This document shows, in pieces, positions 34,001-42,564 of a stretch of 64,000 nt of DNA (positions are counted from its first letter, which is position 1; each line of letters opens with the position of its first letter). The DNA lies in the NCBI GenBank assembly GCA_002327445.1, contig DCWA01000026.1, positions 42,324 to 106,323 of the forward strand, given 5' to 3'. The notes under the pieces were generated by a model, which made no database searches, was not told where the DNA came from, and was given only the letters and a program-made list of their open reading frames with translations. This DNA is from Desulfobacteraceae bacterium UBA2174 (lineage in GTDB: Bacteria; Desulfobacterota; Desulfobacteria; Desulfobacterales; UBA2174). The position numbers were made by a program, and so were the translations under genes.

Positions 34001-34729
34001 ATGGAGGATCCCGCGTTTATACGCCCGGACCGCTCCCGGGCCTCTCGTTGGGTGTGGCTGTCGACCGTGCTGTTGTTGATTCTCAGTGTTGGTTTGGTCG
34101 ACGGGAGGATTCGCGCTCCGGAATCCCCACCCCTTGCGACCCCGAAACAAACTGTCGTCGCGACTCCGCAACAACCTGTCGTCGAACCTGTCGCTGAAAC
34201 GCCTGTCTCCGCATCGGTGCCGGACAAAGCGGAGATCGCAACCGATGGGCAGCCCGCTCCGGTGGTTCATGCCGATGCGCGCTACATGCGCCAGGTGCGC
34301 AAGACCCATCACCTCTACCAGCCCATCATCCATCGGGTCGCCGAGCGCTACAATGTGGAGCCCGCGATGGTCAAGGCCATCATCATGGCCGAATCGGGAT
34401 ACGATCCCCGGGCCGTCTCCCATCGCGGCGCCCGCGGCCTGATGCAGATCATGCCCCGCACCGCGCGGTCCCTCGGTGTGCCCAGCAGCTTCGATCCGGA
34501 GCACAACATCACCGCCGGGGTCCATTATTTCCGGCAACTGCTGGACACCGTCGCCCAGGATCCCGCCCTGGCGCTGGCGGCTTACAACGCGGGTCCCAAC
34601 AAGGTCCGCCAGTACAACGGCGTGCCTCCCTACAAGGCCACCCGGCGCTACATCAAGAAGGTCATGGCCTACTACCTCTGCTACCGGGCCATCAGTCGCC
34701 AAGGGGGTTCCTTTACCGACCAGGGATAG
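34001..34729 (+). CDS. Lytic transglycosylase (SLT family), membrane-anchored
   Basis: A 242-residue peptidoglycan-cleaving enzyme. A single hydrophobic stretch near the N-terminus (WVWLSTVLLLILSVGLVDG, about residues 11-29) acts as a signal anchor. A proline-rich linker with PKQTVVATPQQPVVEPVAET follows, then the goose-lysozyme-like SLT domain (about 105-230). Its catalytic glutamate is in MAESGYDPRAVSHRGARGLM, and QIMPRTARSLGVPSSFDPEHNI and AAYNAGPNKVRQYNG complete the fold. The ribosome site is ccaggagggcaatc. A second SLT gene lies at 36786; the two flank a polyamine gene pair. Confidence 0.92.
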   Translation: MEDPAFIRPDRSRASRWVWLSTVLLLILSVGLVDGRIRAPESPPLATPKQTVVATPQQPVVEPVAETPVSASVPDKAEIATDGQPAPVVHADARYMRQVRKTHHLYQPIIHRVAERYNVEPAMVKAIIMAESGYDPRAVSHRGARGLMQIMPRTARSLGVPSSFDPEHNITAGVHYFRQLLDTVAQDPALALAAYNAGPNKVRQYNGVPPYKATRRYIKKVMAYYLCYRAISRQGGSFTDQG

Positions 34730-34736
34730 ACTTTTT

Positions 34737-35099
34737 TTACCTTTTTGAACCGGTCGCCGTCTTGGCGTTCCCCAGGGGCGCCGGGAAGCTGCGCGTATCG
34801 ATGTGCACGACGATTCGGCCTTCCGCGCGGCTCAAGCCGACGTTGACCCTGTGGCCGCCAGCCAGTTCGGGCCAGCGGCTGCGCAGGAGGCCGAAGTCCA
34901 GCGTCTCCAGCGCCTGCCGCAGCAGGTCGAGCTGTTTTTCCAGGTCATCGTCCGGGACCTGTGAACGGAGGCAGTCCGACAGGATTTTTTCGTAGCGCCG
35001 CCGTGCCGCGGTCTGGATGCAGTGTCGCGATACATCCAGCTCGATGCGGCGGTCCTTCCCCGGTTTGCATCCATTGCCGTTTTCCGTATCGATTTTCAT
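34737..35099 (-). CDS. Hypothetical protein of 120 residues
   Basis: A soluble protein starting MKIDTENGNGCKPGKDRRIEL with a ribosome site (ctggagctgtca, 7-base spacing). It contains the helical stretch QTAARRRYEKILSDCLRSQV and LLRQALETLDFGLLRSRWPELAG, then GHRVNVGLSRAEGRIVVHIDTRSF. I recognise no family. It is convergent with the upstream lytic transglycosylase (7-bp gap) and divergent from the pyruvoyl decarboxylase. Codon use matches its neighbours, so it is likely a real gene of unknown function. Alternative starts inside are possible but less favoured. Confidence 0.65.
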   Translation of the reverse strand: MKIDTENGNGCKPGKDRRIELDVSRHCIQTAARRRYEKILSDCLRSQVPDDDLEKQLDLLRQALETLDFGLLRSRWPELAGGHRVNVGLSRAEGRIVVHIDTRSFPAPLGNAKTATGSKR

Positions 35100-35185
35100 T
35101 GACAGCTCCAGGTATAGTCACTACTAATGGCGCCGTTTGTAGATGCGGCAGCGCCAAGAATCAATGAGGAAGGGAGGGTTTTGGC

Positions 35186-35731
35186 ATGTATGTTCCCAGA
35201 TACATGTTTTTCACCAAGGGGGTCGGTGTGGCCAAGGAGAAGCTGGCCTCTTTCGAGAACGCCCTGCGCAACGCCAGAATTGCGCACCTGAATCTCGTCA
35301 CTGTATCTTCCATCTTTCCACCTCACTGCAATATCATCGATATCGATACCGGACTCAAACGTCTGGAGCCCGGCGAGATCACCCATTGCGTGATGGCCCG
35401 TGAAGAGAGCCGGGAGCCGGGCCGGCGCCTGGTGGCGGCCATCGGGCTGGCTCTGCCTTCGGAAAAGGGGATGTACGGCTACCTTTCCGAGCACCACGGC
35501 TTCGGTGAGACCGAGTCCGAGGCCGGCGATTACGCCGAGGACCTTGCCGCCTCCATGCTGGCGAATACCCTGGGCATCGAATTCGACGCCGACAAGGATT
35601 ACGACGAGCGGCGGGAAGTGTACACCATGTCCGGCAAGATCGTCGATTCGCAGAACATCAGCGCCGCCGCACTGGGCGCCGAAGGCAACTACTGGACTAC
35701 GGTGCTGGCTGCAGCGATTTTCGTCAAGTAA
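35186..35731 (+). CDS. pdaD: Pyruvoyl-dependent arginine decarboxylase
   Basis: A 181-residue self-processing enzyme that decarboxylates arginine to agmatine. Cleavage between S41 and S42 in LVTVSSIFPPHC creates the pyruvoyl group on the new N-terminus; the surrounding residues match the archaeal/bacterial PvlArgDC type. Other family blocks are YVPRYMFFTKGVGVAKEKLASFENALRNA and GLALPSEKGMYGYLSEHHGFGETESEAGDYAEDLAA. The start follows aagggagggttttggc. The gene is four bases upstream of agmatinase, giving a two-step route from arginine to putrescine. No PLP-type arginine decarboxylase is present in the window. Confidence 0.95.
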   Translation: MYVPRYMFFTKGVGVAKEKLASFENALRNARIAHLNLVTVSSIFPPHCNIIDIDTGLKRLEPGEITHCVMAREESREPGRRLVAAIGLALPSEKGMYGYLSEHHGFGETESEAGDYAEDLAASMLANTLGIEFDADKDYDERREVYTMSGKIVDSQNISAAALGAEGNYWTTVLAAAIFVK

Positions 35732-35735
35732 AACC

Positions 35736-36614
35736 ATGGCCGCCGACCCGAGCTTCGCTTCCTGCGAGATCGAAAATGTTCCGCTCGACCGGGCTCGGGT
35801 GGTGGTGCTCCCGTTTTGCTACGAGCAGGGGGCTTCCTACGGCACCGGCAGCGCCGAGGGACCGCTGCATCTGTTGGCGGCCTCCGACGCCTTGGAGCGT
35901 ATTGACGAAGAAACCCTGCTCGACTGGACCCGTTTGCCGATCCACACCGCTGCGCCGCTGTGGCCCACCGGCGCCCCCGAGGCGGCCGTAGAAGGAATGA
36001 AAGCGGCGACGGCCGACGTTCTGGAGGCTGGGCGCTTTCCATTGATCCTGGGCGGCGACCATGCCGTCACCATCGGCCCGGCGCTGGCGGTGGCCGAACG
36101 GTTTGCCGATGCCTGTGTGCTGCAGATCGATGCCCACCTCGATTTGCGCGATACCTGGAACGGCAGCCGTTACAACCACGCCTGTGTCATGCGGCGGGTG
36201 GCCGAAGATGCGCGGCTGCCCTTCGTGCAGGTGGGGATCCGCAGTTTTTCTCCCGAAGAGCACCGGTATGTGATCGAAAAAGGGCTTGAACCATTCTACG
36301 CCCACCGGATCGATCCATTCGACAACGGCTGGATCGAGGCGGTCATCTCCCGCCTTGCCCCGAAAGTGTATCTCACCATCGATCTGGACGGACTGGATCC
36401 TTCCGTTATCCCCGGCACCGGCACCCCCGAGCCGGGGGGGCTGAGCTACCGCCAACTGCTCGCCCTGCTGGCCGCCGTGGGCGCCCGGCGCCGAGTGATT
36501 GGCGCCGACATCAACGAGCTGGTCAAGATCCCCGGCACCCAGGTCTCCGAGTTCACCGCCGCCCGCATCGCCGCCAAAATCCTGGTACACTGCGTCTTGA
36601 CCGCCGACCGCTGA
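35736..36614 (+). CDS. speB: Agmatinase
   Basis: A 292-residue Mn-dependent ureohydrolase that converts agmatine to putrescine and urea. Metal ligands are in LGGDHAVTIG (His), QIDAHLDLRDTWNG (DxHxD) and YLTIDLDGLDPSVIPGTGTPEPGG (DxD). The C-terminal VIGADINELVKIPGTQVSEF is the typical end. It starts four bases after the decarboxylase stop with no separate Shine-Dalgarno site, so translation is probably coupled. With pdaD it gives arginine to agmatine to putrescine; arginase or guanidinobutyrase activity is a less likely alternative. Confidence 0.93.
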   Translation: MAADPSFASCEIENVPLDRARVVVLPFCYEQGASYGTGSAEGPLHLLAASDALERIDEETLLDWTRLPIHTAAPLWPTGAPEAAVEGMKAATADVLEAGRFPLILGGDHAVTIGPALAVAERFADACVLQIDAHLDLRDTWNGSRYNHACVMRRVAEDARLPFVQVGIRSFSPEEHRYVIEKGLEPFYAHRIDPFDNGWIEAVISRLAPKVYLTIDLDGLDPSVIPGTGTPEPGGLSYRQLLALLAAVGARRRVIGADINELVKIPGTQVSEFTAARIAAKILVHCVLTADR

Positions 36615-36733
36615 GCGGCGCCGAGCTCGCGGCCCGTCGATACATCCCGACATCTGTTTGTTCCGGCCCTTGCGAAAGCCTGGATCAATCCGGATACGTC
36701 AGTGGCCGGCGACAGCGATGAAATAGTATTAAC

Positions 36734-36747
36734 GGCATATTTCTTGC
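36734..36747 (+). promoter_or_regulatory. Predicted sigma-54 promoter upstream of the second lytic transglycosylase
   Basis: GGCA and TTGC are arranged with GG (36734-36735) and GC (36746-36747) ten bases apart, the invariant -24/-12 spacing of sigma-54 promoters. Its predicted start lies about 27 bases before the ATG at 36786. No enhancer site was identified. Confidence 0.5.
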
Positions 36748-36785
36748 CTTAATAAAGCGGAAAAAAATTCAGATGAGGTTTTTCA

Positions 36786-37574
36786 ATGGTTTCCAAGACC
36801 GGCATGACAATTTCAAATTACTTCCAACTGACGGGTATTAAACCTGATTTGAATTCGTTAGGATCCGTGGCCCCCTCAGGGCTGAAAAACGGAAGGGACA
36901 CTTTTCGTCAGATCATGGCCCGCAGCGGCAATAAATTCCGGTCTTCGCCAGGCAAATTCGACCCACCCGACGCCCATTCAAAACCCACCGGTATGCGCTT
37001 GTCAGATTATTTCAGGCGGCACTTAACGACAAGGGCGGTTGGCTTTTCCCCATCCTCCCCTTCGAATACCGAGGCCAAGGTCGACGCGCATGAAGCCCAA
37101 GGTGGCCATAGGGACCCATCTGAAGTCGTGCCTGAATTCTCGACCGACCCTCTTCGAATATCTTCCCGAAGCGTCGACTCCGCCGCGACCAGGGGCCGAA
37201 TCGAGGCTAGCATCAAAAAAGCCGCCGAAAAATACGGTCTCTCCCCTGCACTGATCCACAGCGTGATCAAGGCTGAATCCAACTTTCAGGTCGATGCCGT
37301 GTCCAGCGCCGGCGCCCAAGGGTTGATGCAACTCATGCCGGCGACGGCCGAGGAGCTGGGAGTGGTCGATGTTTTTGACATCGACGCCAATGTCGATGGC
37401 GGCACGCGGTATTTAAAACAGATGCTGGATCGGTTCGGCGGCGATATCAAGCTGGCCTTGGCGGCGTACAATGCCGGCCCTGGAACGGTCCAACGTTACG
37501 GGCAGATCCCCTCTTATCGAGAAACCCGAGACTATATCGACCGGGTGATGCGGTTCGCGGAAATCCCTTCATAA
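36786..37574 (+). CDS. Lytic transglycosylase (SLT family), possibly flagellar
   Basis: A 262-residue protein with an SLT domain at about residues 145-255. The catalytic glutamate is in HSVIKAESNFQVDAVSS, followed by AGAQGLMQLMPATAEELGVVD and AAYNAGPGTVQRYGQIPSY. The N-terminal 140 residues lack a hydrophobic signal peptide and are basic and low in structure. That organisation, a leaderless N-terminal part joined to an SLT domain, is seen in flagellar rod-cap-type muramidases; the sigma-54-like promoter supports a motility-class gene, but no flagellar gene is in the window. A general autolysin is the alternative. The ribosome site is cagatgaggtttttca. Confidence 0.85.
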   Translation: MVSKTGMTISNYFQLTGIKPDLNSLGSVAPSGLKNGRDTFRQIMARSGNKFRSSPGKFDPPDAHSKPTGMRLSDYFRRHLTTRAVGFSPSSPSNTEAKVDAHEAQGGHRDPSEVVPEFSTDPLRISSRSVDSAATRGRIEASIKKAAEKYGLSPALIHSVIKAESNFQVDAVSSAGAQGLMQLMPATAEELGVVDVFDIDANVDGGTRYLKQMLDRFGGDIKLALAAYNAGPGTVQRYGQIPSYRETRDYIDRVMRFAEIPS

Positions 37575-37752
37575 TTTTGACCGGCGGCGGTGCTGAAGGA
37601 TGGCAATGCCGGCACTCCTCCCGTGGCGGCCGCCACCGAAGGAGCGGTACCGGGGAGTGTGAATTCGGTTTGCTTGGAGGCGGAGCAGGGGCCGGATCCC
37701 GGCCCCTTTCCAGCGGGGATGGGTGACCGTCGCTAAAATTGCAGCAACAATT

Positions 37753-38028
37753 TCACGCCTTGGACAACAGATAGTGGAAGACCAGGGCGACACAGGCGGC
37801 GATGGTCACCAGGAGGCTGTAGGCAAAGGAAGGGTCTTTTGGGATATCCGGGTCTTGACGACTGTTAGGGCTGGAGGGTAGGGTGCATTCGATGTTTTGG
37901 CGTCTCGACAAGGGAGCCACCTGTTGCTGACGGTCGCCAGAAAGGAGGCAGGGAGCTAAATGAAGTCGCCGGAATGGAATGTTCTTATTGGCGCTCATCT
38001 CGCCGAGGGGGGCTGGATTTTTCGGCAC
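37753..38028 (-). CDS. Possible small tail-anchored membrane protein
   Basis: An open frame of 91 codons; the true start is uncertain (ATG 37998, MSANKNIPF, is an alternative). Only the C-terminal part looks protein-like: DPDIPKDPSFAYSLLVTIAA then CVALVFHYLLSKA, a single membrane helix at the very end. The N-terminal half has no recognisable pattern. It lies in the 1.24-kb region between a lytic transglycosylase and a radical SAM gene, which otherwise holds a broken gene and a miniature element. The rest of that region (38560-38813) shows nothing I can support. Confidence 0.35.
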   Translation of the reverse strand: MPKNPAPLGEMSANKNIPFRRLHLAPCLLSGDRQQQVAPLSRRQNIECTLPSSPNSRQDPDIPKDPSFAYSLLVTIAACVALVFHYLLSKA

Positions 38029-38104
38029 TGGATCGCAAACGGATTAAAGCTTTCGCCAGTGCAGCGTTGTCCCAACACTGGAAGAAAAGGGAGAGGGCTA
38101 TAAA

Positions 38105-38559
38105 GTGATCAGAGTTGTGGTCGTTCTTGAAGGATGCCTTGTTCAGAATGTCTATTCAGACCGATCAGGTGTTCAGGTAGCTAGTGTCTGAACGAAAACC
38201 CCGGTTTTTCGGTAAAAAATTCGAAATCCGAATTTCGAAATCCGAAACAATGACAAAAACAGAAATGTTCCAATGACCAAAACAATGAAATTTCAACAAG
38301 TTCCTTTTAGTCATTTTGTCATTTGGTATTCGAATTTGTTTCGAGTTTCGAGTTTCGATATTCGGATTTTGCCTGAACATGACTTTTCGTTCAGGCACTA
38401 GCTATACTAGACAATGATGTCTTTGGCGATCTTGATCCAAAGCTCGACCTCGACAACTTCATCCGTCCCGAATTTGACACCGATTTAAATATTCTAACTG
38501 AGTGGCAGGAGAGGAAAGCGGCTTTTCTTGGAAAGGTTGACGAAGATTCCTGGGAATAG
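38105..38559 (+). pseudogene. 77-codon gene split by a miniature inverted-repeat element
   Basis: Coding sequence starts at GTG 38105 behind gggagagggctataaa and reads MIRVVVVLEGCLVQNVYSDR SGVQVA up to 38182. The remainder starts at 38404 and reads ILDNDVFGDLDPKLDLDNFI through RPEFDTDLNI, ending with KVDEDSWE at TAG 38557-38559. Between lie a 217-bp element (38183-38399) and one copy of its AGCT target duplication (38400-38403). Removing those 221 bp leaves exactly 78 codons in frame. The acidic DNDVFGDLDPKLDLDNF middle is reminiscent of small conserved hypothetical proteins; I cannot name the family. An upstream frame (RIKAFASAALSQHWKKRERA, stop at 38106) overlaps its start by four bases and may be the remains of a partner gene. 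Confidence 0.7.
38183..38399. mobile_element. 217-bp miniature inverted-repeat element (MITE-like) with AGCT target duplication
   Basis: Terminal inverted repeats are agtgtctgaacgaaaa at 38183-38198 and, read inversely, agtgcctgaacgaaaa at 38384-38399 (15 of 16 match). AGCT occurs directly on both sides (38179-38182 and 38400-38403). The interior is AT-rich with runs such as aattcgaaatccgaatttcg and their near-inverses (ttcgagtttcgatattcgga), and encodes no transposase. It has inserted into a small gene; excision with one AGCT would restore its frame. Confidence 0.8.
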
Positions 38560-38813
38560 GCGAAATGGCAAATGAGCGAAAGGCTCCCCTCCTACTTCAA
38601 TATGTGATGGAAATCTAACCCGTTTTGGCGCTGGAGCCGTTTAACCGGGGCCTATCCGTATCGGCCTCGTACTATGTAACAATCGGCCACAGGGCGCCGC
38701 CCTTGGGTGTCAGTATTATCCATGTAGCGTTAATCACTCCAAGGTGGAAAAGGCGCAGATATGGTTTCGAACGGCCGATTTCAGAGAGCGGGAATGTTCT
38801 CGTTCAGTATTTC

Positions 38814-40406
38814 CTATATCCCATCGACCCACTGCCAGCGCCAGACGTTCCTGTCCCATTGGCGGCGCAGATTGCCCTGAGCATGCGTGTAGGCCAGGGC
38901 GGCATGGAGGGTGGGGGCGTCGTGGCGGCAGCGGGCGGCCAGGCGTTGGCTCAAGGCGTCCAGGGATGAGGTTGAATCCAATTGCGCGGCATCGCCCGGA
39001 TCTGTCTCCAGCAGCTCGCCCATCATCAGGTCGTAGAGGAGCACGGTGCGCTCGAGGTTGACGATGGTGTCGGCCTCGTCGGCACTGGCCTCGCCGGTGC
39101 CCATGCGCCGCTGGATGTCGCCCAGGTAGGCATCAAAACGATCCTTCCAGCCGCCGGCGATTTCGTCCAGGCGGGCCGCCGGGACAGTGGCGGTCTCCAC
39201 GATGGCCCGGTTGGCGTGGTATTGGCGCCAGTCGTCGGTGAGAATCTTGAGGCCGTACTCGGTGGCCCGCTCGCGGACCCGGGTGCCGGGGAAGGGGGCC
39301 AGGAGGTGGAAGCCGTAGGAAACCCCCATGGTCTCCAGGCGGCGGCCGAAGGCCAGGGTGCGTTCGATGGTTTCCGGGGTTTCTCCGGGAAGCCCGAGAA
39401 TGAAGCTGCCATGCGGCATCAGGCCCGCTTCGTGGCACATGGCTACCGCCGCTTCCACCTGGGCCAGGGTGATCCCCTTGCGGATGGTCTTGAGGATGCC
39501 GGGATCGCCCGACTCGATGCCGAAGCTCACCGCCAGGCAACCGGCCTGGCGCATTTTTTTCAGAAGCGCCACCGAGACGGTATCCACCCGGGCAAACGAG
39601 GTCCAGCGCACCTCCAGCCCGCGCCGGAGGATCTCGTCGCAAACGGCCAGGCAGTGGCCGGCGCTGGCGGTAAACAGGTCGTCGGCCAGGTTGACCTGAT
39701 GGAAGCCGTAGCCGGCGATGTGCGCCAGTTCGTCCACCACCCGCCCCGGGTTGCGGTAGCGCACCCGGGCGCCCACCATCTTGCGGCCCACGCAGAAAAT
39801 GCAGCCGTGGGGGCAGCCCCGGCTGGTGGTCATGCTGATGGGCATGTGTAGGGCCCGGTAGCGGCCCAGGGGCAACAGGTGGCGGGCCGGGGGGGCCAGG
39901 ACGTCCAGATCGGTTTGGGGCACCGGCCATCCGTTGTCAATGATGGCACCGGCGTGTCGAAAGATAATTCCCGGCAGTTGGGACCAGTCCTTGTCTTCTG
40001 GCAACGCCCGGGCCAAACGGACGATGGTGGTTTCCCCTTCGCCCCGGGCCACGATGTCCACCGCCGAATGGCGATTCAAGGTTTCCTCGGCCCAGAAGGT
40101 CACATGGGGGCCGCCGATCACCGTCGGCACTTCCGGGGCCAGGGCCTTGATGTCCGCCAGTACCTCCACGGCATGGTCGAAGGTCATGGTGACGGCCGTG
40201 GCGCCCACCAGGCGAGGCTGGAAGTCGTCCAGGATCTGCCGCAGGCGTTCGGGGTGGTAGGCTTCCACCACCAGATCGAGAATTCGCACCTCGCATCCGG
40301 CAGCCTCCAGGGCGCCGGCCAGAAACGCCAGCCCCAGGGGCGGCGAGGGGGTTTCATCGATGGGATAGAAGGGGTTGATCAGCAGGACGGGGAAGGGGTG
40401 TTTCAC
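38814..40406 (-). CDS. Cobalamin-binding radical SAM protein
   Basis: A 530-residue enzyme. The N-terminal B12-binding domain (about residues 5-140) begins VLLINPFYPIDETPSPPLGLAFLAGALEAAG and includes LVGATAVTMTFDHAVEVLADI and VIGGPHVTFW. The radical SAM domain (about 190-400) has the cluster motif CPHGCIFC (CxxxCxxC, near residue 197), then VNLADDLFTASAGHC and GIESGDPGILKTIRKGI. The C-terminal 120 residues are helical and of unknown role. Members include BchE-type cyclases and methyltransferases; substrate is not deducible here. It has no nearby partner gene and lies next to the broken small gene and the fhs region. Confidence 0.92.
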   Translation of the reverse strand: MKHPFPVLLINPFYPIDETPSPPLGLAFLAGALEAAGCEVRILDLVVEAYHPERLRQILDDFQPRLVGATAVTMTFDHAVEVLADIKALAPEVPTVIGGPHVTFWAEETLNRHSAVDIVARGEGETTIVRLARALPEDKDWSQLPGIIFRHAGAIIDNGWPVPQTDLDVLAPPARHLLPLGRYRALHMPISMTTSRGCPHGCIFCVGRKMVGARVRYRNPGRVVDELAHIAGYGFHQVNLADDLFTASAGHCLAVCDEILRRGLEVRWTSFARVDTVSVALLKKMRQAGCLAVSFGIESGDPGILKTIRKGITLAQVEAAVAMCHEAGLMPHGSFILGLPGETPETIERTLAFGRRLETMGVSYGFHLLAPFPGTRVRERATEYGLKILTDDWRQYHANRAIVETATVPAARLDEIAGGWKDRFDAYLGDIQRRMGTGEASADEADTIVNLERTVLLYDLMMGELLETDPGDAAQLDSTSSLDALSQRLAARCRHDAPTLHAALAYTHAQGNLRRQWDRNVWRWQWVDGI

Positions 40407-40429
40407 GTTGCGGGGTCCAATCGGGAGAA

Positions 40430-40460
40430 ATGGCTAAAATGTAGAATGACTAAAATGACT
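40430..40460. repeat. Partial copy of the atgactaaa repeat family (copy 3)
   Basis: Three close direct copies of (g)gctaaaat or atgactaaaat lie between the radical SAM gene and fhs. They match the arms of the inverted repeats at 21880 and 30990 but no inverse arm is present, so this copy cannot fold. Confidence 0.5.
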
Positions 40461-40559
40461 AAAATCCAAGTGTTGAAGCGCTACGGGATTTAGGGTCGGA
40501 CCGATCCGTCCGATCCGTCGGATTGGCCCGACAGGTCGGCCGTTTTGCCAATTTCAAGC

Positions 40560-40591
40560 AAAACGGCCCGGGATCGCTCCCGGGCCGTTTT
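40560..40591 (-). terminator. Rho-independent terminator of fhs
   Basis: A perfect 14-bp stem (aaaacggcccggga with tcccgggccgtttt) has a four-base loop (tcgc) and lies 21 bp past the fhs stop. T-runs flank it on both strands, so it may terminate transcription in both directions. Confidence 0.8.
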
Positions 40592-40611
40592 TTCACTGGT
40601 TTTTTGGGCGC

Positions 40612-42375
40612 TTAGAACAGCCCGCTCACCTTGCCGGTGGCCGGATCGACGTCCACGCGGCGGAAGGCCGGGTTGGAGCTGGTGCCCGGCATCAGGCTGA
40701 TGGCGCCGGCGCAGGGGCAGAGGAACTTGGCGCCCGAATAGATGAGCACGTCGCGGATCGGCAGACGCCAGCCCTTGGGCACGCCCTTGAGGACCGGGTC
40801 GTGGGTGAGGGACAGGTGGGTCTTGACCATCATGGTGGCGAAGTCGGCGTACTTGGGGTCGTTCTCCAGCATCTGGGCCTTGGCGGCGGCTTCCGGCAGC
40901 CAGTCCACCCCGTCGGCGCCGTAGACTTCCTTGGCGATGACGTTGACGCGGTCGCGCAGCTTCATCTCCAGCGGGTAGAGGAATTTGAAGTCGTTTTTCT
41001 CTTTGCAGGCTTCGATGACCGCATCGGCCAGCTCCAAAGCGCCGTCACCGCCCTTGAGCCAGTGGTTGGACTCGGCGCAGCGGGCGCCGGCGGCCTCGGC
41101 GGCCTTCTTGACCAGGGCCACTTCGGCGTCGGTGTCGGTGTAGAAGCGGTTGATGCACACCACCGGGTTGATCCCGGACTTGCGGATCACGCCGATCATG
41201 TGGACCATGTTCTCGCAGCCCTTTTCCACCAGGGGCAGGTTTTCCTTCTTGTATTCCTCGGGCAGGTCCTTGCCGGCCACGACCTTGGGGCCGCCGCCGT
41301 GCATCTTCAGGGCGCGGATGGTGGAGGTGAGCACCGAAACGTGCGGCTTGAGGCCGGAGAAGCGGCACTTGACGTTCCAGAACTTCTCGAATCCGATGTC
41401 GGCGGCGAAGCCGGACTCGGTGACGTGGTAGTCGAAGAGCTTGAGGCCGACGCGGTCGGCGATGATGGAGCTCTGGCCCACGGCGATATTGGCGAACGGG
41501 CCGGCGTGCACCATGCAGGGGTTGTACTCGGCGGTGCACAGCAGGGTCGGGTTGATGGTGTTGCGCATGAAGGCCGCCATGGCGTTGCCGACTTCCAGGT
41601 CGCGGCAGGTCACCGGCTTGCCGCTCTTGTCGAAGGCCACGGTGATGTTGTTGATACGTTCCTTCAGGTCGGCCAGATCGGTGGCCACGGCCAGGATGGC
41701 CATCAGCTCGGAGCCCACGGCGATGCCGAACTTGCTCTGCATGGTGAAGCCGTCGTTGCGACCGCCGAGGCCGATGACGATGTTGCGCAGGGCCTGGGCG
41801 CAAAAATCCATGATCCAGCCCATCTCCACGCGGGTCGGGTCGATGTCCAGACGGCGCATCTTGGTGAGGCGGGCGAGCTGCTCGTCGTTGTAGTTGCGCT
41901 CGTGCTGCATGCGGGCGGTCAACGCCACCATGGCGAGGTTGTGGGCGTTCATGATGTCATTGATGTCGCCGGTGAGGCCCAGGGAGAACTCGGTCATGGG
42001 GATGAGCAGCGAGTTGCCGCCGCCGGCCGCGGTGCCCTTGACGTTCATCGTCGGGCCGCCCGAGGGCTGGCGCAGGCAGCCGCCCACGTTGACACCGCGC
42101 TTGCCCAAGCCTTCCATCAGACCGCAGGAGGTGGTGCTCTTGCCTTCGCCCAGCGGGGTGGGCGTGATGGCGGTCACCTCGATGTACTTGCCGTCCGGCC
42201 GATCCTTGAGCCGCTTGATGATCTTGAGAAAGTCGAGCTTGGCCAGCCGCCCCATGGGCAGCATCTCGTCGGCTTGCAGTCCCAGCTTCTCACGCCATTG
42301 CTCGGGAGTGGGCATGTTCTTTTCCGCCTCTTCCGAGATCTGCCAGTCGGCCATCTTCGTCGCGTCGTACGCCAT
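40612..42375 (-). CDS. fhs: Formate-tetrahydrofolate ligase
   Basis: A 587-residue enzyme that joins formate and tetrahydrofolate with ATP to give 10-formyl-THF, the entry step of the methyl branch of the Wood-Ljungdahl pathway. The nucleotide loop TPTPLGEGKSTTSCGLMEGL is near residue 70. Other family blocks are MTEFSLGLTGDINDIMNAHNLAMVALTARMQHERNY, KPHVSVLTSTIRALKMHGGGP and CLRQPSGGPTMNVKGTAAGGG. The favoured start is ATG 42375 (MAYDATKM): the aaggagga site is seven bases upstream of it, and only one base from the ATG at 42381. The protein is about 30 residues longer at the N-terminus than the common form. The gene is monocistronic. Confidence 0.96.
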   Translation of the reverse strand: MAYDATKMADWQISEEAEKNMPTPEQWREKLGLQADEMLPMGRLAKLDFLKIIKRLKDRPDGKYIEVTAITPTPLGEGKSTTSCGLMEGLGKRGVNVGGCLRQPSGGPTMNVKGTAAGGGNSLLIPMTEFSLGLTGDINDIMNAHNLAMVALTARMQHERNYNDEQLARLTKMRRLDIDPTRVEMGWIMDFCAQALRNIVIGLGGRNDGFTMQSKFGIAVGSELMAILAVATDLADLKERINNITVAFDKSGKPVTCRDLEVGNAMAAFMRNTINPTLLCTAEYNPCMVHAGPFANIAVGQSSIIADRVGLKLFDYHVTESGFAADIGFEKFWNVKCRFSGLKPHVSVLTSTIRALKMHGGGPKVVAGKDLPEEYKKENLPLVEKGCENMVHMIGVIRKSGINPVVCINRFYTDTDAEVALVKKAAEAAGARCAESNHWLKGGDGALELADAVIEACKEKNDFKFLYPLEMKLRDRVNVIAKEVYGADGVDWLPEAAAKAQMLENDPKYADFATMMVKTHLSLTHDPVLKGVPKGWRLPIRDVLIYSGAKFLCPCAGAISLMPGTSSNPAFRRVDVDPATGKVSGLF

Positions 42376-42564
42376 CTTCATTCCTCCTTGTGTTTGTTGG
42401 CTATGAACGGTTGGGTGCCACGGCCCCGGACCTCGAGCGGGTTCCGAAAGGGTGCTTCGGGGGGGTCGGATCTGTCTGACAACTGGTTCAACGGACTGAT
42501 AAAAATGAGAATCCGCCTATACCACGGCCAGAGGCAATGTTCAAGGGGGTTTATCGCAAATCTT

